Assembly (NCBI GenBank): GCA_963831105.1
Contig: CAWHOS010000003.1
Coordinates: 1,178,001 to 1,242,000, forward strand
Length of the DNA stretch: 64,000 nucleotides
Direction: 5' to 3'
Origin: DATFQI01 sp963831105
GTDB taxonomy: Bacteria; Actinomycetota; Thermoleophilia; Solirubrobacterales; Solirubrobacteraceae
The notes under the pieces are model-generated. The model ran no database searches, was not told where the DNA came from, and saw only the letters and a list, made by a program, of their open reading frames with translations. Made by a program: the position numbers and the translations under genes. Below, piece after piece: positions 63,983 to 64,000 of the stretch; within the stretch, counting starts at the first letter, position 1; every line of letters begins with the position of its first letter.

Positions 63983-64000
63983 GCCCGGTAGCCCCCGCGG
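63979..64000 (-). CDS. Possible 3' end of an upstream gene
   Basis: The last seven codons on the minus strand read RGGYRA then TGA, and that TGA overlaps the GTG of the next gene as elsewhere in this window. Too short to identify. Confidence 0.25.

Overview
The window is one contiguous stretch of very GC-rich chromosome with tightly packed genes, many GTG starts and frequent 1-8 base gene overlaps. Gene content points to an aerobic Actinomycetota chromosome. It includes a complete 14-subunit NADH dehydrogenase operon, citrate synthase, Acs/ActP acetate uptake, TgpA-type transglutaminase, BTAD-type regulator, DUF485 and a subtilisin-inhibitor-like lipoprotein. Deep lineages such as Thermoleophilia/Solirubrobacterales fit best, but that placement is inference from gene style and not from a marker phylogeny. 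No rRNA, tRNA, CRISPR array, integrase, transposase or phage gene was recognised.

Left part (1-20 kb). A minus-strand run holds a secreted-protein fragment, a histidine phosphatase, an M29 aminopeptidase and a small protein. It is followed by an MBL hydrolase, MetF and a flavin-binding pair. Next come a YgjP-like metalloprotein facing a small gene and an SSI-like lipoprotein, a GAF/PAS sensor beside a frameshifted GGDEF-EAL protein, citrate synthase, dCTP deaminase, a PfkB kinase diverging from a quinone oxidoreductase, an ArsR/SRPBCC cluster, and a DEAD helicase - cyclophilin - aldehyde dehydrogenase run ending in a strong terminator. Two copies of an unrecognised, highly palindromic repeat of about 250 bp lie at 3.3-3.6 kb and 15.6-15.8 kb. 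The second has lost its right end and abuts a truncated SRPBCC gene.

Middle part (20-48 kb). Between 20.3 and 24.5 kb four consecutive genes (PAS-BTAD regulator, EamA transporter, HAD hydrolase, secreted glycoside hydrolase) each need several single-base frame corrections, whereas the following 29 kb needs none. Then come housekeeping and repair genes (SixA-like phosphatase, M20 peptidase, Fpg/Nei glycosylase, Bcp peroxiredoxin, DedA, M1 peptidase) and a MarR regulator with a striking pair of operators. Two flippase-like membrane proteins follow, then an acetate-use block (DUF485, ActP, Acs, a second acyl-CoA synthetase), TgpA, a TetR/VOC pair and a tandem ThyX-fold protein.

Right part (48.4-63.5 kb, minus strand). 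This is nuoA-B-C-D-E-F-G-H-I-J-K-L-M-N in canonical order with mostly overlapping ends, encoding respiratory complex I. nuoL carries an in-frame TAG at codon 23. Upstream lies a small membrane protein gene.

The most unusual items are the palindromic repeat family, the nuoL amber codon, the tandem ThyX protein whose active-site signature is split between its two halves, the paired MarR operators 30 bp apart, and three convergent gene pairs that share a single CTAG as both stop codons.
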